A stretch of DNA of 64,000 nucleotides from Symbiodinium microadriaticum (Eukaryota; Sar; Dinophyceae; Suessiales; Symbiodiniaceae). The stretch is from contig LSRX01000781.1 of assembly GCA_001939145.1 (NCBI GenBank), positions 70,747-134,746 of the forward strand, read 5' to 3'. A program made the translations under genes and the position numbers. Under the pieces are notes generated by a model. It saw only the letters and a program-made list of their open reading frames with translations. It was not told where the DNA came from and did no database searches. Shown one piece after another: positions 58,292 to 64,000 of the stretch (the stretch's first letter is position 1; each line of letters opens with the position of its first letter).

Positions 58292-58471
58292 CAGCGGGTC
58301 CGAGTACCCAGATAGTAAGGTTTTGGGTCCCCCAACATCTATACTCTGAATGGCTTTTCGGACCTTGAAACCCCCACTATTTGGGCCCTTAGGGCCCTTG
58401 GAGGTAGCCCTAAACCCTAAACCCTAAAACCCTAAACCCTGCTATTTGGGCCCTTAAGTCCCTTAGGGGTA
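58292..58471. mobile_element. family C copy with duplicated right end around a telomere tract
   Basis: Complete family C (58292-58403). Its right end ctatttgggcccttaggg (from 58377) recurs as ctatttgggcccttaagt (from 58442). CCCTAAA units lie between (58409-58440). Confidence 0.82.
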
Positions 58472-58529
58472 TTGCAAGGACATCAACCCACGAAATCGGT
58501 GCCTGAACTCAGAGCTTCGGCGTTATCCT

Positions 58530-58690
58530 AAACCACCCCAAACCCTAAACCCTATAAACCCTTAAACCCTATAAACCCTATAAACCCTACAAACCCTATA
58601 CACCCTATAAGCACTATAAACCCTATAAACCCTAAACCCTATCAGACCCTATAAACCCTATAAGCCCTAAACCCTAAACTCCTAAACTCC
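58530..58690 (-). repeat. CCCTATAAA tract
   Basis: Nonamers CCCTATAAA with CCCTAAA, reverse of the TTTATAGGG units at 54876. Confidence 0.9.
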
Positions 58691-58782
58691 CACACTCGAA
58701 AGGTTTCAGCTATAAGGCTTACCCGGACCTTGGCGACGTTGAGGGTCCAGGTACCCATGTAATCCCCCAAAATACGAACCTA

Positions 58783-58888
58783 GGAGTTAGGATGGTCTAC
58801 AAAAAGCTCCCCTCTAAGGGTAGTATAGGGTTCTATAAGGGCTCTAGCATAGGGTCCCCTTAAAGGGGGTTCCTCTAAACTACCTTTC
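58783..58888. mobile_element. foldback-like element, family L copy 3
   Basis: gagttaggatggtctacaaaa ... gggtccccttaaaggggg ... ctctaaactacc. Confidence 0.65.
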
Positions 58889-58944
58889 AGTGGTTTAGGG
58901 TAGTATAGGCACCCAGATGAGAGGTCCTACTTTCAAGATCCTCC

Positions 58945-59082
58945 CTAGGGGTTTGGGTAGGGGTGAGAACTAGGGGGACCCTTGCGGGGATAGAGGCCCT
59001 CACAATAAGGTCCCTTTTAAGAGAGCCAGAAGTAGGGTTAAGAAGGGTTTCGTCTGGGGGTGTCTCCCTGATACTACCGAGG
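58945..59082. mobile_element. foldback-like element, family L copy 4
   Basis: ctaggggtttgggtaggggt ... tcacaataaggtccctttt ... tgtctccctgatactaccg. Confidence 0.7.
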
Positions 59083-59574
59083 AAATACGAACCTACTACA
59101 TCGCAAGTACCGTAGGAAACTTTAGGCCCATAGAGCTGTGGGTTTGGGGTTCATGGGTCATTGGTGCATTATAGGCTTCAGCGCCAGGGTTGGCGAATGA
59201 GTTATAGTGTCACTGTAAACTTCAGGGTATCTCGGCTTTTGTGGGCTTTGCAGCCTTCAAGGCGCAGGGAGTGTACTTACAAGTGGAAGCATTAGAAACC
59301 GTAAACTACCTCAACTGTCAATCCTAAACCCTGTAAACTATACCAACAACAGCAGCAGCAACAGCAACAGCAACAGCATATGCAAACAGGACAGCAGCAT
59401 GAAGTCATCGATAGCGCAAGCAGCAGCAACTAGAGCGTCCCAAAAGAGGTAGCAATGCGCACATAAGCGGCAGCTGAGCCCTAAACCCTAAACGCTAAAC
59501 CCAAACCCAAGGCCAAGAGACCCATGAGTTGAGTTCCTCGGACCCTACATAGCAGTAACATCCTTACACATATA
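59083..59574. other. spacer with (CAR)n triplet run
   Basis: caacagcag-type triplets at 59343-59400. The rest is unique. No gene. Confidence 0.45.
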
Positions 59575-59738
59575 CTAAGGGCCCAAGCACCCAAATAGTA
59601 TAGGGTTTAGGGTTTAGGGCTTTAGTAGGGTTACCCTAAGGGTCCAAGGGCCCCGTAGAGTTTCAAGGTCCAAAAACCATTCAGGGTATAGATTCTGGGA
59701 CCTGATACCTCACTACTTGGGTACTCGGACCCTCTGGG
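59575..59738. mobile_element. family C copy interrupted by telomere-like tract
   Basis: ctaagggcccaagcacccaaa, then TTTAGGG units (59602-59632), then a second left end ctaagggtccaagggcccc and the rest through gggtactcggaccctctggg. Confidence 0.82.
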
Positions 59739-60000
59739 TTAGACAAATGCAACACAACGAAACTAGAAACTGGCCCCGCAGAGTACCCAACGCTTGGAAT
59801 TGATAATTGATAACACTAAAAACAACACTCTCTCAAGGGGGCGAAGGACGCTACTAAACGACCTGGCCAAAACCGTCTGGAAAGCATTATCCCCAAACTT
59901 CCGACAACACCTTCTGAACCTGAACCCGAACCCCGCGCGACAAACATACACCTCAAAATGCAAACCTTGAGACCCTAAACACTCCCGTAAAACTTATCAA
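59739..60000. other. unique spacer, no gene recognised
   Basis: A 66-codon minus frame without recognised features. Confidence 0.4.
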
Positions 60001-60235
60001 TAACCGTAAGCCCAAAGCCCCTAAACCCTAAACCCCCAAACTCTAAAAGCCCAAAGCCCCCTAAAACCCCAAACCCTAAACCCTAAACCCCAAAGCCCCT
60101 AAACCCTAAACCCCCAAACTCTAAAAGCCCAAAGCCCCCTAAAACCCCAAACCCTAAACCCCAAAGCCCCTAAAACCCAAAACCCTAAAGCCCTAAAGCC
60201 CCTAAAACCCCTAAGGCCCTAAAACCCCTAACACC
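60001..60235 (-). repeat. CCCTAAA block with ~80-bp repeat
   Basis: The phrase ccaaactctaaaagcccaaa recurs at about 60036 and 60114 within CCCTAAA/CCCCTAAA units. Confidence 0.88.
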
Positions 60236-60359
60236 CCCCAAAAAAAGGCCTGGTAGGAGTCCGTGCACAGCCGCTGCAACCAGCTCTTCTGGCCGACGGC
60301 CCGGCAGCACTTCACCGCCGTCTCCTTTAAAGGGCGCTACAGGAGGGGGAGCTCGGGGT

Positions 60360-60480
60360 GTACAGGGCTTATAAGGGGCTTAGGGCTTAGGGTTGAAGGG
60401 CTTGGGGTTTAGGGATTAGGGTTTAGGGGTTTAGGGCTTAGGGTTTAGGAGTTTAGGTTTAGGTTTAGGAGTTTAGGGTT
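60360..60480 (+). repeat. TTTAGGG tract
   Basis: TTTAGGG and CTTAGGG units leading into family N. Confidence 0.85.
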
Positions 60481-60483
60481 TAG

Positions 60484-60592
60484 GGTTCTTGTTGAGGGAT
60501 TTTACGGAAGTTGCCATAATGGGGATCTATAGTAAGTAATATGGCTTCTTTTTATTATGGTAGCTTAAATAAAATCCCCTAACAAGAACCCA
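60484..60592. mobile_element. foldback element, family N copy 2
   Basis: gggttcttgttgagggatttta at left, inverted as taaaatcccctaacaagaaccc at right. Confidence 0.83.
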
Positions 60593-61660
60593 GGAAAGCC
60601 GGGCTTGGGGTGTAGGGCAGGTTAGGGTTCAGGGTTTAGGGTCCAGGGTTAAACACCCTAAACCCTAAACTAAACCCTAAACTCTTTTTAGGGTTTAGGG
60701 TTCAAGGTTTAGGGGATTGGTAATTGAAAGGTCACTCTAGCAGGCCCCATAAAACCGCAATAAACACCGTCCACCACAGAACATTGTGAACACGGCATTC
60801 TAAATTCAATTGGCAAGGCCAGCTATGTAATCATGCAAACTGAGCCTCAATGCAGGGTTTCTGGGTTTATTGGGCGAGGTAGGGTGAGGGTACAAGGTTT
60901 CGGCTAAACACCCAAAACCCTAAACCCTAACACTCAACTTTAAACCCTAAACCCTAAACCCAAAACACTATAAACCCTCAACCCTAAAACTCAACCCTAA
61001 ACCGTTGGTTTGTGAAGTGTTCAGATACAGGGCTGATCGAAATTCCTTCACTTGCAGGTCCTCGTGACACAGGACTTCTGCAACTGTAAACCGATACTTG
61101 AAGCGCAAACAGGATCTCGTCGCCTCTGAGGAGCTATAATTCTTCTGTCCTGCGCTATAGAGGGTAGTTGGGGGAATCTAGGCAGGAATGTCGGATTTTC
61201 CGAATTTACATCTTGAGCTGAGCAGCACAGGTCCTGTGATTACCTGTCTGATGGTTGAAAGGTACTGCGAAACTGCAGACTTGAACTGAACTAACGCCGC
61301 TCTAGGGGCCGTTAGGCTGAGGGTTTAGGATTTTGTAGGTTTAGGGTTTAGGGTTTAGGTTTGATACTGATCTATTGATCTATTGCGGCATGCATATTCG
61401 GTCGCAAGGTCTGGGCTCTCCAGCCAAAAACTCTTGGCAGGGCAGTACCCCAACAGAAGTGCAATTCAACGACAAACACAGCCTAAACACACCCTAAGGG
61501 TTCAAGTGCTCATTATTTAAGGACTTTGGGGAATTTATGGGCCGTAATACCGGGAACCGCTCCACCAACAGTCTCAGGCCTTTGAATCCATGAACTCGAA
61601 GTCCCACTATAGGGACCTCATAAGTTAGAATAGTACATTATACTCTAAGAATGGTCACGA
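60593..61660. other. spacer with telomere-like patches, no gene recognised
   Basis: TTTAGGG/CCCTAAA patches at 60600-60715 (both orientations), 60900-61005 and 61320-61365. 61010-61315 and 61370-61655 are unique. Confidence 0.5.
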
Positions 61661-61769
61661 ACACAGAGGGTCCGAGTACCCAAATAATAAGGTTTCAGGT
61701 GCCCAAAATCCACACTCTGAATGGTTTTTGGACCTTGGAACCCTACTACTTGGGCACTTGGACCCTTAG
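61661..61769. mobile_element. foldback element, family C copy
   Basis: cacagagggtccgagtaccca ... ccacactctgaatgg ... gggcacttggaccctta. Confidence 0.88.
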
Positions 61770-62128
61770 TAAGGAACTGTACTACGAATCATTTAGGCTT
61801 CTAGACCAACCGCGACTTCAGAAATCACCCGATCCCGACAACCCTCAGTCTCTTCCGGAAGCCGAGGCGGTTTAGGGTTTTTCGGGTTTTTTGGGGTTTT
61901 TCCGGGTTTTTTAGGGTTTTTAGGGTTTACAGGGTTAGGGCTTAGGGTTCATAGGGTTAGGGTTTAGGCCTTCGCTTGCCAAGCGACGTATGCCAACGGA
62001 TCGGCCGGGAGTTGTTGCTCTCTCGCGGCGCTCAACAGCTGCAAAGCTTTCTGCGGCTCTCCTCCTTGCTTCTTCAAATCTCTTCTTTACGGCGGGAGAT
62101 TCAGCATTCAATTCTGCTGCATCCTATA
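61770..62128. other. spacer with TTTAGGG patch
   Basis: TTTTTAGGG derivatives at 61870-61970. Otherwise unique. No gene. Confidence 0.45.
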
Positions 62129-62226
62129 GGTAGTTCTCTACATTACTGTTTCTTGTTAGGCCCCTAGTATAATGCAACACCCGTATAAAAGAGACCCTAA
62201 ACGGGACCCTACTGTAGAGAACTGTC
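62129..62226. mobile_element. foldback element, family I copy 3
   Basis: aggtagttctctacattac at left, imperfectly inverted as ctactgtagagaactgtcc at right, with gcaacacccgtataaaagagaccctaa inside. Confidence 0.78.
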
Positions 62227-62324
62227 CATGTGGAAGCCTTATTACACCCTTAACTTATAGAAACCGTTTCAGCAACCCCTGTAGATCCCTTTAACCCCAC
62301 CTTTAGCGAACTACCCCTACAGCC

Positions 62325-62710
62325 CACCCTAAACCTAAAAGGCCCTAAATCCTAAACCTAAACCTCAAACCCTAAACCCCAAACCCTAAACCTACACACC
62401 CTAAACCCTAAACCCCAAACCTAGACCTCGAAAAACCTAGACCCTAAACCGTTCTGGCTGAGGTTCCGGGTTAAGTTGAAGGTCTGGCTCGGAGCTTTAT
62501 GGGCTTGGGTTGGGGTTTTTAGGGATTTTAGGGGTTTAGGGTTTAGGGTTAGGGTTGGGGATTTTATGGGCTTGGGTTAGGGTTTGGGGATTTCAGGGGT
62601 TTTAGGGTTTAGGGTGTGGGGGTTAGGGTTTGGGGATTTTAGGGGTTTACGGTTTAGGGGTTTTTAGGGATTAGGGTCTAGGGTTTGGGGGGTTAGGGTT
62701 TAGGGTGCAC
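62325..62710. repeat. CCCTAAA tract then TTTAGGG block
   Basis: 62325-62455 CCCTAAA-type; 62510-62705 TTTAGGG/GGGGATTTTA-type. About 50 bp of other sequence between. Confidence 0.87.
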
Positions 62711-62794
62711 AAATTTTCAGGTTTAGCGGTTGGAGCATGTAGCTGTCCGTGCCTCTTCGGCTTTTCCACGGCCACGAGGGCCAACCTCAAAAGT

Positions 62795-63069
62795 ACCAAG
62801 ACCTTCCCCAACATTCCTTCCTTAAACGAAGTTGTAGTATGATCCCTAATCCTTCCTTAAGCTAAGTTCTAGTATGATCCCTAATCCTTCCTTAAACCAA
62901 GCGATACGGTTGATGATATAAATCCTCAGCATTACCTGAAGGACCCTAAAACCATGGGAATTCTGGTATTTTCCTCATCATAGTGCAGGACTTATATCAA
63001 CCACCGTAGTATGACCCTGAATACGAATTAAAATATCTTCCTTAATAAAGGGATTTTGCAAAAGTCGGA
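62795..63069. mobile_element. family D foldback with internal tandem units, containing a nested family B
   Basis: Left ccaagaccttccccaacatt. A 38-40-bp unit (ccttccttaaRcNaagt...agtatgatccctaat) occurs about 2.5 times. Family B is inserted in the last unit. Right end aaagggattttgcaaaagtcgg. Confidence 0.85.
62907..63006. mobile_element. MITE family B copy nested in family D
   Basis: CGGTTGATGATATAAATCCT / atatcaaccaccg, TA on both sides. The neighbouring D unit shows the empty site with a single TA (tctagtatgatcc), against ...gaTA-[B]-TAgtatgacc here. Confidence 0.94.
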
Positions 63070-63585
63070 ACCCCTTTAAGGCCAAAGTGTATACTGCATG
63101 GGTACATGGAGCCGACGGAGCGTCCGAGCTCCTTCTACACCTAATAGTGTGTAGCATAGCAGATCATAGTAGATTATAAGGCCTAGGGTTAAGACTTATG
63201 GGTTGCGGCCTTTCGGGCTTTAAGGTTCTGGGCTTATGGGTTTACAGTTTAGGCCCTAGGGTTTAATGGTTTAGGGTTTTGGGTGTATGGGTTTAGGGTT
63301 CTGGGTTCATGGGTTTCGGGTTTAAGAAGTGTACGTCAGCTAGGATTGGATCTGCCAACACATCCTTCCCGAAACAAGGGAGCGAGACTACAAGAAAATT
63401 CAAGGGCATACGTATGTAAAAGCCAGCCCAGGGCTCAAGCAACACATAATGTAGTGCATCATAGTAGATCAGAGTATACGGCGGTATAGTATATACAGTA
63501 TTTCATAGTTCATTACAGTCTAGTATATATGAGTATACAGTAGTGTATCTGAGAGCTTTATATATACATATGGCATTAATATAAA
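63070..63585. other. spacer with TTTAGGG patch and AT-rich TATAG blocks
   Basis: TTTAGGG derivatives 63185-63330. 63150-63180 and 63450-63560 contain tagtagatta and gtatactag-like motifs, as at 35615 and 40800. No gene. Confidence 0.5.
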
Positions 63586-63587
63586 TA

Positions 63588-63588
63588 C

Positions 63589-63619
<31 letters not shown>

Positions 63620-63741
63620 TGTATGTATGTATGCATGTAAATGTATGTATGTAAATGTATGTATGTATGTAAATGTATGTGAATGTATGTAAATGTATGT
63701 AAATGTATGTAAATGTATGTAAATGTATGTAAATGCATGTA

Positions 63742-63793
<52 letters not shown>

Positions 63794-63794
63794 G

Positions 63795-63840
<46 letters not shown>

Positions 63841-64000
63841 ATGTATGTATGTATGTATGTATGTGTGTATGTATGTATGTATGTATGTATGTATGTATGT
63901 ATGTATGTATGTATGTATGTATATATGTGTGTGTGTATGTATGTATGTATGTATGTATGTATGTATGTATGTATGTATGTATGTATGTATGTATGTGTGT
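63588..64000. repeat. compound tetranucleotide microsatellite (ATGT)n(CTGT)n(ATGT)n
   Basis: ATGT/AAATGTATGT to 63742, CTGT to 63840, ATGT to the window end. The array continues beyond the window. Confidence 0.98.

Noticed and set aside
1-64000. Dinoflagellate spliced-leader, 5S or other rRNA genes
   Set aside because: Looked for the conserved leader core (CCATTTTGGCTCAAG) and rRNA landmarks by eye and found none.
1-64000. Whole window as a subtelomere
   Set aside because: Telomere-like tracts occur in both orientations, are short, mutated and interleaved with MITEs, with no terminal array.

Overview
The window looks like a dinoflagellate nuclear genome, most likely from the Symbiodiniaceae/Suessiales. 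Three things point that way: a very long Ty1/copia polyprotein of the kind known from Symbiodinium assemblies, a LINE-type RT/RNase H remnant, and Arabidopsis-type telomere heptamers (TTTAGGG / CCCTAAA) scattered in both orientations through all 64 kb. I recognise no host protein gene, rRNA, tRNA or spliced-leader RNA gene. Apart from two retroelements, the window is built from interstitial telomere-like tracts (called ITS here), short foldback elements of about 100 bp, satellites and microsatellites.

Layout. 1-10.6 kb: foldback elements, ITS tracts and microsatellites. 10,653-19,702: one apparently intact, recent copia-type LTR retrotransposon with 283-bp LTRs that look identical, a 5-bp target duplication (CATAA) and a single 2.8-kaa gag-pol frame. 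It sits inside an older foldback element. 19.7-27.9 kb: more foldbacks and ITS. 27,890-30,665: a 5'-truncated, frameshifted LINE on the minus strand. 30.7-42.2 kb: foldbacks, ITS and assembly gaps. 42,229-46,097: two copies of a 1.83-kb segment, offset by 2,037 bp. 48,241-50,374: a homogeneous 75-bp satellite made of telomere-heptamer variants. 50.4-64 kb: foldbacks, ITS with a 213-bp higher-order pattern, and a terminal tetranucleotide microsatellite.

I separate the foldback (MITE-like) elements into families named here only for reference. A: CTTGGAGGCC ends. B: CGGTTGATGATAT ends. C: CCCAGAGGGTCC / CCCTAAGGGTCC ends, the commonest. D: CCCAGAGACTCC or CCAGACCTTCC ends. E: CCTGGACCCTAAA ends. 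F to V: smaller sets. Most copies are 90-125 bp, imperfectly palindromic and without coding capacity. Many have TA on both sides, and nested copies show that the TA is a duplicated target.

The two most interesting observations are these. (1) The copia polyprotein carries a 2-oxoglutarate/Fe(II) dioxygenase-like domain (H-R-D-x-H-N ... W-H ... R) between integrase and reverse transcriptase, resembling TET/JBP base hydroxylases. (2) Many telomere-heptamer tracts lie between direct repeats of the local sequence, 10 to about 50 bp long. This suggests that they were inserted at broken sites by a telomerase-like process and are not slipped microsatellites. MITEs in turn have landed on the TA of the heptamer, so the two repeat classes are interleaved and mutually inserted.
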